A stretch of 32,840 bases of DNA from Providencia sneebia DSM 19967 (GCF_000314895.2 NZ_CM001773.1:803240-836079); one strand, 5' to 3'. Shown: positions 18,312-28,464, counted from the first letter of the stretch. The notes: generated from the letters alone by a model not told the origin. Program-made: numbers and translations.

Positions 18312-18884
18312 ATGAAATTATCGACAGTAACATTAACCACTATGTTAACAATGGTATTAACTGCTGGAGTAGCATCTGAAGCTGTAGCAAATAAGGATAC
18401 ACAAAATAGAAGCGATGGTATTATTCACTTTAAAGGTGATATTGTTAATGCCCCATGTACTATTAATGAAAAAGGAACAATTAACGTTGATCTTGGAAAA
18501 ATTAGTAGTCGTACATTAGAAGTAGGAAGTAAACATAGTGATAATAAATCTTACGTTATTAAATTAGAAAATTGTGATTTAAATAAAACCTATAAGGATA
18601 AAAATACTACAATAAAATTAAGTAAAGTCAACGTTAGTTTTTATGGACAAACGGATGAGCATAAAAGTGATTTATTAAAGAACACGGGTAGCTCAAAAGG
18701 GCTAGGTATTCGCTTAATGAATCAGGATAGCTCAAAAATTAAATTAGGTGAAAAAAATACTGATATTTCATTAAATGCAGGCACAAATAAATTAACTTTT
18801 CATGCTCGTGTCGAAGCAAATGGTCAAGCAGTTGAAGCGGGAAGCATTGAAGCGCAGGCAACTTATGCTCTAACTTATCTATAA
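18312..18884 (+). CDS. fimbrial major subunit (type 1-like pilin)
   Basis: A 190-residue pilin with a signal peptide (cleavage near AVA-N, about residue 27). The mature protein has the classic pilin pattern: GIIHFKGDIVNAPCTI near its start, a second Cys in KLENCDL that should form the usual disulfide, and the polymerisation-type C-terminus AQATYALTYL with Tyr next to last. Chaperone-usher pilins of the FimA family are donated strand by strand at the outer membrane. It opens a fimbrial cluster of pilin, usher, chaperone and adhesin-like gene. RBS GAGGG. A hairpin in the gap before the usher probably lowers expression of downstream genes. The usher and chaperone are damaged, so this subunit may have no assembly system here. 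Confidence 0.9.
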   Translation: MKLSTVTLTTMLTMVLTAGVASEAVANKDTQNRSDGIIHFKGDIVNAPCTINEKGTINVDLGKISSRTLEVGSKHSDNKSYVIKLENCDLNKTYKDKNTTIKLSKVNVSFYGQTDEHKSDLLKNTGSSKGLGIRLMNQDSSKIKLGEKNTDISLNAGTNKLTFHARVEANGQAVEAGSIEAQATYALTYL

Positions 18885-18926
18885 AGTAAATTTAAATAAT
18901 TATCATTTTATAAAACAAATATATTA

Positions 18927-18956
18927 AAGTAACAGATTAATATTTGGCTGTTACTT
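18927..18956 (+). terminator. pilin-usher intercistronic hairpin (attenuator-like)
   Basis: A 9-bp stem AAGTAACAG / CTGTTACTT with a 12-base loop lies in the 120-base gap between pilin and usher. The short T run suggests partial termination, as is common after major pilin genes. Confidence 0.6.
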
Positions 18957-19004
18957 TGTATTCTGATATTAAAATTTTATTAAATTTACCTAATAGGAAT
19001 TATC

Positions 19005-21490
19005 ATGTTTTTTCTAAAGAGATGCATAGGTAATAGATTATTTATTTCTATTATCTTAATCGTATTGATTCCTAGAATTTCTATTGCGATAGAGTTTAAT
19101 ATGAATGTTATTGATGCATTAGATAGGGATAATATTGATATTAGACATTTTTCTAATCCTAATTTTATATTTCCTGGTGAATACTTAGTTGATGTTACTT
19201 TAAATGGTAATAAGTAGTTATTAATTAACTTTTATAAGGTTGATGAAGAGCATTCCGAGTTGTGTATAACACCTGAAATGATTAATATTTTTGAATTAAA
19301 AAATGAGATAAAACAAAAAATTCTACAAAATGATCAAACATCATGTATCAAATTACCTCCGCAGTTTGATATTCACTATAACTTTGATAAATCTAATCAG
19401 AATATTTTATTTTCTATTCCTCAAGCTTGGCTTAAATATAATGATCCAGACTGGGTACTGCCATCACTATGGGATGATGGAATAAATGGAGTATTTATTG
19501 ATTATAATCTTTTTTCTAATTATTCAATAGATAAAAATAAGAATAAATTATTTGATATTAATAGCTATAATACGCTAGGGTTAAATTTAGGCAGTTGGCG
19601 TTTCCGTTCTGGTTTCCAATATCAATATCATCATTCAAATTATGGAATGGAACAACAATTTGATTGGACTGAACATTATGGATTTAGAGTCTTTCCTGAG
19701 TTAGGGACAAAAATAGTATTGGGAGATACTTATTTAAATACCACACTATTTGATAGTTTTCGTTTTATTGGAATGTCATTTTTTACTGATAGCCGTATGT
19801 TGCCGCCATCAATGCGAGGTTATTCGCCACAGATTTCGGGAATAGCAAAAACAAATGCAAATGTTGTAATTTCGCAGTATGGACGAGTTATTAAACAATT
19901 ACGTGTTGCACCTGGGCCTTTTCATATTCAAGACATGACAGAAACTGTACAAGGAACATTAGATGTTTTGATTGAAGAAGAAGATCAAACTAAAAAAAGT
20001 TTCAAGTAACGACAACTTCACTTCCTTTTTTAACGCGTAAGGAGCAGCTTCAATATAAGTTAGCAATGGGGAAAACAAATAGTTCTAGTCGCCTGCAATA
20101 TGATACTCCATGGTTTATTTCGGGTGAATTATCATACGGCATGTTGAGTCATACTTCCCTCTTTGGCGGTTTAATGACTACGGTAGATCATGGATATTAT
20201 CAAGCCGAAAATATAGGTATTGGACAAAATATGGAGCAGTTTGGTGCCTTATCTTTTGATATGACAAGAATGCAAACAAAATTAGAAAATAATGATCTGT
20301 ATTTAGCTCATCGCTATCGTTTAAATTATATTAAACGCTTTGAATCAATAAATTCACAGATTACATTTACAGGTGAAAAATATCCTAATGATAAATTTTT
20401 TTCACTACCTCAATATGTTAATACAATAGATAACATTAAGAATTTGAGACGAGATAAAAATAGGTATTCTTTATCTTATAATCAATACCTTAGTTTATTA
20501 GATGCTACAGCTTATTTTAATATTTCACACCACCAATTTTGGCATGTGCGCGATACGGAAACATTTGGGATGAGCTTAAGCAAGTTATTCCATTTAGATA
20601 ATAAGATTAAGAATATTTCAACTACATTCTCTATTAATAAAATTAAATACCATGAACTGGAAGATAATCAGGCTGCTATCTCTTTCTCTATCCCTCTGAG
20701 AAATCTAGGTTCATTCAGCTATGAATTACAATATGCAAATGGTGGAAAAGATATTAATCAGTCTGTTGCTTATTACAGTGAGAATGAAAATAACCAAGTT
20801 TGGAATTTGCGTGCAGCTGGAAATAGACACGCATTAAGTCAAGTAGAACCAAGCATTAGTGGGCATTATCAATATTCCTCTCCTTATGGTGTATTAAATA
20901 TGAATGCTACTGAAGATGTAAATAATTATCGAACATTGGGAGGTAGTTGGTATGGCGCAGTTACAGCAACAAAATATGGGATAGCATTACATCGTAGTGG
21001 TGGAAATAATGAGCCAAGAATGATGGTTGACAGTAATAATATTCCAGATATCTCTTTTGGGAATGGGCAATCTATAACTAATCGTTTTGGTATTGGTGTG
21101 GCAACACAGTTAAATAGCTTTACTCATTCAGAAATTTATATTGATGTAAATACCTTGCCAGATGACGTTGATATTAGCGATAGTGTACTAAGAAAAACGC
21201 TGACAGAAGGTGCTATTGGATATAAAACAATTAAGGCACATCAAGGACAACATCTATTTGCAATTATCCGTTTAAAAAATGGTTTATTTCCTCCTTTAGG
21301 TAGCAGTGTGATAGATGATAAAACAAAACAGGAATTGGGTATTATTAGTGATAATGGAAATGTGTATTTAACAGGAATTAGTCCAAAAGAAAAATATACC
21401 GTAAGTTGGGGTGATAGTAACAAGTGTCATTTTACGACTAGGCAATTATTAGAACAAAACCAGCAGCATATTTTAATTCCATGCCTTTAA
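19005..21490 (+). pseudogene. outer membrane fimbrial usher, disrupted by a stop and a frameshift
   Basis: Together the fragments make a complete FimD-type usher of about 828 residues: signal peptide (ending RISIA), N-terminal domain (IEFN, FIFPGEYLVDVTLNGNK), beta barrel (DSRMLPPSMRGYSP, then APGPFHIQDM) and C-terminal domain ending in CHFTTRQLL and HILIPCL. There are two lesions. (1) A TAG at 19215-19217 interrupts NGNK/LLINFYKV; the same frame continues without loss to 20009, so one base change such as CAG to TAG explains it. (2) At 19992-19998 a run of seven A is followed by a frame change; with eight A the frame would run on as KKKFQVTTTSLPFLT into the final piece (20066 onward in frame). 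Everything else is open, so decay is recent. The gene lies between pilin and chaperone as usual. Sequencing error could explain the A run but hardly both lesions. Confidence 0.9.
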
Positions 21491-21502
21491 AGGAATAAGG
21501 TT

Positions 21503-22048
21503 ATGAAAAAATTATATATATTTATTTTAATAATATTTTCAAATATACAATTCACTTTTGCAGCAATTAATGTTGACCGCACAAGGATCATTTTTACAGG
21601 GCAACATAAATCAGTCAGTTTGGTTTTGAATAATCAGCATAAAACATTACCTTATTTGGCTCAGTCATGGATAGAAGATGAAAAGGGAAATAAAGTATCA
21701 GAACCATTTACAGTATTACCGTTTATTCAACGGATAGAACCTAATACTAAAAGCCAATTAAAGATTACTAAAACACACGGGTTAGATAAATTACCACAAG
21801 ATAGAGAATCATTATTCTATTTTAATGTTCGAGAAATTCCACCGATTTCAGAAAAAGAAAATGTTATGCAAATTGCAATTCAAAGCCGACTGAAAATATT
21901 TTATCGACCATCTCAAATAGAAAATAATAGTGATAAAGCGTGGGCAGAAGTACTGAAATATACACGTCATAAAGATAATCTTTTTATTGAAAATCCAACG
22001 AGTTATTATAGATTATGGTGGGTTAAAAATCTTAGATTACCACTGTAA
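21503..22048 (+). pseudogene. periplasmic fimbrial chaperone, C-terminally truncated
   Basis: A PapD/FimC-type chaperone with signal peptide (ending QFTFA) and mature start INVDRTRIIF. The conserved subunit-anchoring Arg lies in VDRTR and the Lys in RLKIFYRP. Domain 1 is complete (residues about 21-140). Domain 2 begins with LFIENPTSYY but then changes to RLWWVKNLRLPL and stops at 181 residues, whereas the family usually has 220-240. After YY another frame reads IMVG-stop-KS, which resembles the normal continuation (ITLVGLKS type). This points to a frameshift near 22013 plus later decay or deletion, because the 75-base gap to the next gene cannot hold the missing 45-55 residues. RBS AGGAA. 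A functional short chaperone is unlikely but possible. Confidence 0.75.
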
Positions 22049-22122
22049 TGAAACGTATTGTCAATTAAATAAAAAATAAAATAAGGTATTTTGTTTTCTA
22101 CCTATAACAAGGGTTATAGTTA

Positions 22123-23106
22123 ATGATATTAGGTATTATAAAAAATAATTTATTATGTATTTTTCTATTACTAATAAGTTTTAAATCCTTTGCTGAATTA
22201 TCTTGTTTTAATGCATCTACAAATCAATTTACATCAACAACAATGATACCTGAATTAAGAATATATCCTGATACAAAGTCAGGAACTATTCTTTGGATTT
22301 CTGATTTAATTCATATTCCTATCCGTTGTGTATCTAATAATGGATTTATAAATAACAATTATATTTATGATAATATTAACTTGTTTTTTAATTCCTATAA
22401 CCAACAAATAGTTCCAGGTCTACTATTTGGTATAATTTATAATGATTTATATATAGAGAATTTTAATCAAAATTTTAATTTAGCTAATTTAAGTGCACAA
22501 AATGGCAATGTGTTTGATTTTAATTTAAAATTTAAATTATATATCAAAACTACACAGAACGGTATTTTAGCTAATCCGTATATTACTAATCGTAATTTTA
22601 CTGCATTTAAGATCGGTGGTCTTAATGAACATATGAATAACTGTGATAATAAGTTATTTAAATATAATTTTAATATGCAGTATGGCGTGAAATTATTTTT
22701 CGATTCAGCAAGTGTTAATATTTACCCTACATCACAACAAATAAATTTTGGGTCTATTTCAGAAATGGATTTAAATCAAGGTAAAGTATTTTCACAAGAG
22801 TTTAGTATTTCTTCCATAAGACCTTATTTACTGAATAATCCTAATGGAATTTTATTAGATATTAAATTTGAGACAATGAATCAATTATATGATGAATATT
22901 CCATTGATTTAGGGAATGGAACTAGCTTGAGTATAGAAGATGGAGAAAATTCTAAAATTAAATTTAATGCCCATCAGAGATTCGGCCATATAGCATATAA
23001 TAGTTCATATTTTCAACGATATTATAAAGCAAAAATTAAAAAAGTAGGTGAAATTAAAACGGGGCCATTTAATGCCACCACATTGGTAAAAATATATTAT
23101 TTTTAA
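22123..23106 (+). CDS. fimbrial adhesin-like minor subunit
   Basis: A 327-residue exported protein (signal peptide ending FKSFA, mature start ELSCFNAS). It closes the fimbrial operon, the usual place of a tip adhesin. The N-terminal part is rich in Asn, Ile, Phe and Tyr and contains Cys in SCFNAS, PIRCVSN and MNNCDNK. The C-terminal part looks like a pilin domain: IYPTSQQINFGSIS opens a beta strand pattern, and the ending GPFNATTLVKIYYF matches the terminal strand seen in fimbrial subunits. I cannot name a receptor or close family. The coding frame is intact although usher and chaperone are broken. It is very AT-rich compared with the genes on either side of the operon. Confidence 0.7.
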   Translation: MILGIIKNNLLCIFLLLISFKSFAELSCFNASTNQFTSTTMIPELRIYPDTKSGTILWISDLIHIPIRCVSNNGFINNNYIYDNINLFFNSYNQQIVPGLLFGIIYNDLYIENFNQNFNLANLSAQNGNVFDFNLKFKLYIKTTQNGILANPYITNRNFTAFKIGGLNEHMNNCDNKLFKYNFNMQYGVKLFFDSASVNIYPTSQQINFGSISEMDLNQGKVFSQEFSISSIRPYLLNNPNGILLDIKFETMNQLYDEYSIDLGNGTSLSIEDGENSKIKFNAHQRFGHIAYNSSYFQRYYKAKIKKVGEIKTGPFNATTLVKIYYF

Positions 23107-23114
23107 TTGATAAA

Positions 23115-23135
23115 AGCGACCCAATATGGGTCGCT
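23115..23135 (-). terminator. fumarase gene terminator
   Basis: An 8-bp stem AGCGACCC / GGGTCGCT with a 5-base loop. On the minus strand a TTTATC tail follows, so it serves the fumarase gene that ends at 23149. It may also slow plus-strand transcription from the fimbrial operon. Confidence 0.8.
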
Positions 23136-23148
23136 AAGAGAAATAATA

Positions 23149-24795
23149 TTATTTAAGACAATTTTTGCAGGTTTGATCTTGTACTAATTCAAAAAAGTTA
23201 TTCCCTTTATCATCAACTAAAATAAAGGCAGGCAATCCTTCAACTTCCATTTTCCAGATAGCTTCCATTCCTAATTCTGGATATTCAAGGCAGCTAAGAT
23301 TCTTGACGTATTCTTGCGCTAAGATAGCAGCAGAACCACCAATACTACCTAAATAAAAACCACCATGTTTTTTACAAGCATCTGTGACAACTTGGGTGCG
23401 GTTTCCTTTTGCTAACATGAGCATACTTCCGCCATGAGATTGAAATAAATCAACATAGGGGTCCATGCGATTAGCCGTTGTTGGACCTAATGAACCCGAA
23501 ACTTTACCTTCAGGTTTCTTAGCAGGACCCGCGTAATACACCATATGATCTTTAAAGTATTGTGGTAAATCTTCGCCATTATCAAGGCGCTCTTTAAGTT
23601 TCATATGCGCAATATCACGTGCAATAATCAGTGGGCCACTTAATGAAACGCGTGTGGAAACAGGATGTTTGCTTAATTCTGCTAAGATCTCTGTCATTGG
23701 CTGATTAAGGTCAATATGGACAACTTTTGCCTCATGCTGCTGGCGCATTGATTCAGGAATGAATTGAACAGGATTATGCTCCATTTTTTCAATCCATAAT
23801 CCCTCTTTATTGATTTTAGCTTTAATATTACGGTCAGATGAGCAGGAAATTGCTAATCCAATTGGGCAAGACCCACCATGGCGAGGTAGGCGGATAACTC
23901 GGACATCATGAGCAAAATATTTACCACCAAATTGAGCACCAAAACCAAAGTGGCGTGTGGCTTCTAATAATTCTTTCTCTAGTTCAATATCACGGAAGGC
24001 TTGGCCATGTTCATTACCGCTAGTTGGCAAGTTGTCGTAATATTTAGTTGAGGCGAGTTTTGTTGCTTTGAGCGTTGCTTCTGCTGATGTTCCACCAATG
24101 ACAAAGGCAATATGGTAAGGAGGGCAAGCCGTTGTACCTAAGGATTTCATTTTTTCAATTAAAAATGCTTTAAGTTTATTTGGCTCTAGAATCGTTTTTG
24201 TTTCTTGGAATAACGCGGATTTATTTGCAGAGCCAGCCCCTTTATTAACAAACAGAAAATGATATTCATCTCCTTCAGTTGCAAAAATATCAATTTGAGC
24301 AGGTAAATTAGTACCAGTATTAACTTCGGTGTACATATCCAGTGCTGCATTTTGAGAAAAACGTAAGTTTTCTTGCTGGAAGATATTGTAAACACCTTGA
24401 GATAACCACTGTGCATCATTGCAGTCAGTCCAAACTCGTTGGCCTTTTTTTGCTACAATGGTTGTTGTTCCGGTATCTTGGCAATTTGGCAAGATTCCCT
24501 TAGCGGAGATTTCAGCATTGCGTAAAAGCTGTAATGCGACATATTTATCATTTTCACTTGCTTCTGGATCTAACAAAATAGAAGCAACTTGTTTTTGATG
24601 CTCAGTCCTTAAGAAAAACTGCGAATCATAAATAGCTTGTTGGGCTAGAACAGTTAATGCTTCAGGTTCAATTTTTAATATATCTTGTCCTGCAAATGAT
24701 TGAAGAGAAACGTACTCATCTGTTAATTTATAATATTCAATTTTATCTTCTGATAATGGATAAGGTTCTTGGTAGAAAAATTTTTTAGTCGACAT
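23149..24795 (-). CDS. fumA: class I fumarate hydratase (iron-sulfur)
   Basis: A 548-residue class I fumarase that interconverts fumarate and malate in the TCA cycle, matching E. coli FumA/FumB in length and sequence (start [14 protein letters not shown], segment [14 protein letters not shown], end [16 protein letters not shown]). The three Cys that hold the oxygen-sensitive 4Fe-4S cluster appear in [11 protein letters not shown] (Cys 105, the E. coli number), [11 protein letters not shown] and [12 protein letters not shown] chose the ATG at 24795; a GTG three codons earlier is in frame but the E. coli-like N-terminus begins at the ATG. FumA and FumB cannot be told apart by eye, so the symbol is a convenience. 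It is monocistronic, with its own terminator and a 650-base AT-rich upstream region. Confidence 0.95.
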   Translation of the reverse strand: MSTKKFFYQEPYPLSEDKIEYYKLTDEYVSLQSFAGQDILKIEPEALTVLAQQAIYDSQFFLRTEHQKQVASILLDPEASENDKYVALQLLRNAEISAKGILPNCQDTGTTTIVAKKGQRVWTDCNDAQWLSQGVYNIFQQENLRFSQNAALDMYTEVNTGTNLPAQIDIFATEGDEYHFLFVNKGAGSANKSALFQETKTILEPNKLKAFLIEKMKSLGTTACPPYHIAFVIGGTSAEATLKATKLASTKYYDNLPTSGNEHGQAFRDIELEKELLEATRHFGFGAQFGGKYFAHDVRVIRLPRHGGSCPIGLAISCSSDRNIKAKINKEGLWIEKMEHNPVQFIPESMRQQHEAKVVHIDLNQPMTEILAELSKHPVSTRVSLSGPLIIARDIAHMKLKERLDNGEDLPQYFKDHMVYYAGPAKKPEGKVSGSLGPTTANRMDPYVDLFQSHGGSMLMLAKGNRTQVVTDACKKHGGFYLGSIGGSAAILAQEYVKNLSCLEYPELGMEAIWKMEVEGLPAFILVDDKGNNFFELVQDQTCKNCLK

Positions 24796-25446
24796 ATTGT
24801 TCACTCACATATTAATTCAGAATTAAAATAAAGTTAGAATTTTTTATCATCGTCGTGATTTATTGGAAATAAAATGTAAATTTAAAGAACATTTTTTTTA
24901 CAGATAAACAAACATATATCTAATACAAAATATAATTGTATCAATTGGATAAGATCTCTGCTTCATGGATACGAATCGTGATGATACAATGAGAAAAATA
25001 ATGAATATTGATTAAGCATATTAATATATGCAGTACATTAATATGACCTTGGTTAATATTATGAATAAAAAATTTTTTTATATAGGAAATGCGACGAGAT
25101 TTTAAATAATAAAATAGGTCATTTTAAATATAATGAAATATATTTTATCCGTATGTAGCTAATAGCGATATAATTTAACAAATTATGGTTATATTAGTTA
25201 TTTATGTTACCCCATATCCTTACTTTAAGTTTTTTCATTTATTCTGTAACTGAATTTATACATTTTAATAGTTTAACCAGTTCAATGTATTATTTTTATA
25301 CAAATAATGATGACTTATAATGCTTATCATTAAATGTGTAAGTATTATAAGATTCGCGCATAGTTTCTCTGATTTTATTTCCTTTTTTGTATAAAAATAG
25401 TCATTTCATTGAGTTTTTATAACAAAAAGCAAACAACAGTCGGAAA
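24796..25446. other. AT-rich intergenic region between fumarase and the potA leader
   Basis: About 650 bases between divergent transcripts with no credible gene, very AT-rich. It presumably holds the promoters of the fumarase gene and of potABCD. I saw no convincing operator by eye. Confidence 0.55.
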
Positions 25447-25608
25447 ATGGCTTTCAATTTGCATGAACAGTGTTTATTATGCACAGCTTAATGAAATTTA
25501 ATGGCGCCACTGGTTTTGGGCTTTGCTGGGGAGTACCCCGATAAGCTTCCACAGTCTTTAACGGTGGCGGTTCTATCTGCATTATTCTTAGGGATAGAGT
25601 GTATCTAA
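25447..25608 (+). promoter_or_regulatory. potA leader with tiny ORFs and predicted RNA structure
   Basis: This 160-base leader is visibly GC-richer than the spacer before it. It contains three short ORFs. The first, 25447-25491, encodes MAFNLHEQCLLCTA. The second, 25491-25544, encodes MKFNGATGFGLCWGVPR and its ATG overlaps the first stop (TAATG). The third, 25501-25608 in another frame, encodes 35 residues (starting MAPLVLGFAGEYPDKL) and its stop directly abuts the potA ATG. The RNA can form an outer stem CGCCAC (25505-25510) with GTGGCG (25564-25569) and an inner hairpin GGGG-AGTA-CCCC (25528-25539). Neither uORF has a strong RBS. This could be a translated leader controlling potABCD in response to polyamines; that role is inference. 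Confidence 0.4.
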
Positions 25609-26718
25609 ATGACTGAGACAACCTCTCTGACACCACTCGTAGAATTAAAGGCTTTAAATAAAGCTTTTGATGGCAAACAAATTATTTCCGAGCTCGATTT
25701 GACGATTAATAATGGTGAGTTTTTGACCATATTAGGTCCGTCAGGCTGTGGTAAGACAACCGTTTTACGTCTTATTGCTGGCCTAGAAGATCTCGATGAA
25801 GGCACTATTATTCTTGATGGGCAGGATATTACAGATATCCCAGCTGAGCAGCGCTTTGTGAATACAGTATTCCAAAGTTATGCTTTATTCCCTCATATGA
25901 CTGTTTTTGATAACGTGGCATTTGGCTTACGTATGCAAAAAACGCCTGCTGATGAAATTCAACATCGTGTCACTCAAGCTTTGCACATGGTGCAATTAGA
26001 AGACTTTGCATTACGCCGGCCAAACCATTTATCAGGTGGTCAGCAACAGCGGGTTGCGATTGCGCGTGCTGTTGTGAATCGACCAAAAGTGCTTTTACTG
26101 GATGAATCTTTATCTGCCCTTGATTACAAATTACGTAAGCAAATGCAGAATGAGCTGAAAGCATTACAGCGCAAATTGGGTATTACGTTTATTTTTGTTA
26201 CTCATGATCAAGAAGAAGCGCTTGCAATGTCTGATCGCATTATTGTGATGCGTGAAGGTAAAATTGAGCAAGATGGCACGCCGCGCGAAATTTATGAAGA
26301 ACCTAAAAATCTCTTTGTAGCGCAATTTATTGGTGAAATTAATATTTTTGATGCAAAAGTTTTGTATCGTATTGATGAAAAAAGAATTCGTGCCAATGTT
26401 CAAGGACATGAGTGTGATATTTTTACTGATCTTCCAGTGAAAGAAGGGCAATCAGTCAACGTTTTATTACGACCTGAAGATTTACGTGTTGAAGAAGTGA
26501 ATGATGCTGATAATTACGAAGGGTTAATTGGCTATGTTCGCGAGCGCAATTACAAAGGTATGACGCTTGATTCGGTTGTTGAAATGGAAGATGGCAAAAT
26601 TATTATGGTCAGCGAATTTTTCAATGAAGATGACCCTGATGTCGATCACTCCTTAAATCAAAAAGTTGCAGTAACTTGGGTTGAAAGTTGGGAGGTGGTA
26701 TTGGATGATCAAGCGTAA
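25609..26718 (+). CDS. potA: spermidine/putrescine ABC transporter ATPase PotA
   Basis: A 369-residue ATPase subunit of the PotABCD spermidine-preferential uptake system, on the cytoplasmic side of the inner membrane. Motifs: Walker [10 protein letters not shown] (43-51), [14 protein letters not shown] signature (about 138-151), Walker B VLLLDES (about 162-168), switch His in VTHDQEEA, then a C-terminal TOBE-like regulatory domain ([25 protein letters not shown]). It agrees with E. coli PotA along its length; the N-terminus is about 8 residues shorter. It starts right at the stop of a 35-residue leader ORF, with only a weak, distant Shine-Dalgarno-like stretch (AGGGATAGAG). It overlaps potB by 14 bases. 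Confidence 0.96.
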   Translation: MTETTSLTPLVELKALNKAFDGKQIISELDLTINNGEFLTILGPSGCGKTTVLRLIAGLEDLDEGTIILDGQDITDIPAEQRFVNTVFQSYALFPHMTVFDNVAFGLRMQKTPADEIQHRVTQALHMVQLEDFALRRPNHLSGGQQQRVAIARAVVNRPKVLLLDESLSALDYKLRKQMQNELKALQRKLGITFIFVTHDQEEALAMSDRIIVMREGKIEQDGTPREIYEEPKNLFVAQFIGEINIFDAKVLYRIDEKRIRANVQGHECDIFTDLPVKEGQSVNVLLRPEDLRVEEVNDADNYEGLIGYVRERNYKGMTLDSVVEMEDGKIIMVSEFFNEDDPDVDHSLNQKVAVTWVESWEVVLDDQA

Positions 26719-27565
26719 ACACAAAGTTCTCCAAAATATCATCATTACAGGTGTCGTTGCTTGGTTGGTGCTGTTTGTGTTCCTACCAAATTTAATGATC
26801 ATCGGTACAAGCTTTTTAACGCGTAGTGACGCCAATCTGGTTGATATGGTTTTTACATGGGATAACTACAGCCGCCTTGCTGATCCTATGTATGCCGAAG
26901 TGATGCTACATTCATTGAATATGGCATTAGTGGCGACATTTTTCTGCTTAATTATTGGTTATCCATTTGCATTTATATTGGCAAAACTGCCTAAGCGGAT
27001 ACAACCTTTAATGCTATTTTTATTGATAGTGCCTTTTTGGACTAATTCATTAATCCGCATTTATGGGCTAAAAGTTTTTCTAAGTACCAAAGGGTATCTT
27101 AATGACTTTTTATTATGGATTGGCATTATTGATAAACCAATTCGTATTATGTATACCTCTGAGGCGGTTGTGTTAGGGTTGGTTTATATTTTATTACCTT
27201 TCATGGTGATGCCGCTCTATTCCAGTATTGAAAAGCTGGATAAATCATACTTAGAAGCCGCTCGAGATTTAGGTGCAAATAAATTCCAAACGTTTGTAAA
27301 AATCATCATTCCATTAACTATGCCGGGCATTATTGCAGGGTGTTTATTAGTTTTATTGCCGGCAATGGGATTATTCTTCGTCGCTGATTTAATGGGTGGC
27401 GCAAAAAATCTGCTGATAGGGAATGTCATCAAGAGTCAATTCCTGAATATTCGAGATTGGCCATTTGGTGCTGCAACAAGTATCTTCTTGACTGTGATGA
27501 TGGGATTGTTGCTGTATGTGTATTATCGAGCTGCTAAGCTTTTGAATAAAAAGGCGTACGAATAA
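26705..27565 (+). CDS. potB: spermidine/putrescine ABC transporter permease PotB
   Basis: A 286-residue inner-membrane permease with about six transmembrane segments. The EAA loop [25 protein letters not shown], which docks on PotA, is present in two adjoining pieces ([12 protein letters not shown] and [13 protein letters not shown]). Long stretches equal E. coli PotB ([27 protein letters not shown]). I chose the ATG at 26705 because the strong GGAGG (26691-26695) lies 9 bases before it; an in-frame ATG 24 bases upstream has no such site. It starts inside the end of potA, and its stop overlaps the potC start (TAATG), so translation of potABC is coupled. Confidence 0.96.
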   Translation: MIKRKHKVLQNIIITGVVAWLVLFVFLPNLMIIGTSFLTRSDANLVDMVFTWDNYSRLADPMYAEVMLHSLNMALVATFFCLIIGYPFAFILAKLPKRIQPLMLFLLIVPFWTNSLIRIYGLKVFLSTKGYLNDFLLWIGIIDKPIRIMYTSEAVVLGLVYILLPFMVMPLYSSIEKLDKSYLEAARDLGANKFQTFVKIIIPLTMPGIIAGCLLVLLPAMGLFFVADLMGGAKNLLIGNVIKSQFLNIRDWPFGAATSIFLTVMMGLLLYVYYRAAKLLNKKAYE

Positions 27566-28341
27566 TGATTGGTCGTACACTGCGCGGTGGTTTTATGGCC
27601 ATCGTCTATGCTTATCTTTATATCCCAATCATCATTTTGATTGTGAACTCGTTCAATGAATCACGTTTTGGTATTAATTGGCAAGGGTTTTCAACGAAAT
27701 GGTATGAGCTGTTATTAAACAATGACAGCTTATTACAAGCTGCGGGACATTCAGTCACGATGGCGATTATATCAGCAACCTTTGCAACTATTATTGGTAC
27801 TTTGACGGCGGTCGCACTTTTTCGTTACCGTTTTAGGGGCAAGCCTTTTGTGGGTGGTATGTTGTTTGTTGTTATGATGTCACCAGATATTGTCATGGCA
27901 ATATCGCTGCTTGTTTTATTTATGATTTTAGGTGTTTCACTTGGCTTTTGGTCACTCCTATTTTCTCATATTACTTTTTGTCTACCATTTGTTGTTGTGA
28001 CAGTTTATGCGAGATTAAAAGATTTTGATGTGAAAATGTTGGAGGCAGCACGCGATCTTGGTGCGGGTGAATTTACGATTTTACGTAAAATTATTTTACC
28101 TTTGGCTTTGCCTGCTGTCGTGGCGGGTTGGTTATTAAGTTTCACATTATCGATGGATGATGTTGTAGTTTCATCCTTTGTGACTGGGCCAAGCTATGAG
28201 ATTTTACCGCTGAAAATTTATTCAATGGTAAAAGTCGGGGTATCACCTGAAGTCAATGCGTTGGCAACAATCTTATTATTGATGTCACTCATTCTTGTCT
28301 GCGTTAGCCAGTGGGTAATGCGAGATAAATCTTCAAAATAA
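27565..28341 (+). CDS. potC: spermidine/putrescine ABC transporter permease PotC
   Basis: A 258-residue inner-membrane permease that pairs with PotB. The start [20 protein letters not shown], the block YRFRGKPFVGGMLFVVMMSP, the EAA-type loop [17 protein letters not shown] and the late segment SMDDVVVSSFVTGPS agree with E. coli PotC. About six transmembrane segments. Its ATG overlaps the potB stop by one base. A 123-base gap with two hairpins separates it from potD. Confidence 0.96.
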   Translation: MIGRTLRGGFMAIVYAYLYIPIIILIVNSFNESRFGINWQGFSTKWYELLLNNDSLLQAAGHSVTMAIISATFATIIGTLTAVALFRYRFRGKPFVGGMLFVVMMSPDIVMAISLLVLFMILGVSLGFWSLLFSHITFCLPFVVVTVYARLKDFDVKMLEAARDLGAGEFTILRKIILPLALPAVVAGWLLSFTLSMDDVVVSSFVTGPSYEILPLKIYSMVKVGVSPEVNALATILLLMSLILVCVSQWVMRDKSSK

Positions 28342-28354
28342 TCTGTTTTGTGGG

Positions 28355-28385
28355 TCACGAGTTTGGTGGATTTTATCGCTCGTGA
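28355..28385 (+). terminator. potC-potD intercistronic hairpin 1
   Basis: TCACGAG pairs with CTCGTGA around a 17-base loop, followed by TTCTTTT. It could act as a weak terminator or as a processing and stability element within the pot transcript. Confidence 0.5.
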
Positions 28386-28412
28386 TTCTTTTAATGCCGT
28401 TTGGCGAGAGGG

Positions 28413-28431
28413 TAGGTTTTACTAAAACCTA
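28413..28431 (+). repeat. potC-potD intercistronic hairpin 2
   Basis: An 8-bp perfect inverted repeat TAGGTTTT / AAAACCTA with the loop ACT, about 33 bases before the potD start. It may protect the 5' end of a processed potD mRNA or affect its translation; the role is inferred. Confidence 0.5.
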
Positions 28432-28464
28432 TAAGATAACACTTTGTTGAGGGATTGCTCAGTC

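Noticed and set aside
25528..25535. GGGGAGTA in the potA leader, a core motif of the yybP-ykoY manganese riboswitch
   Set aside because: The second conserved element of that riboswitch (a CTGAACG-like loop) is absent downstream, and GGGG here pairs with the adjacent CCCC. A covariance-model search would settle it.
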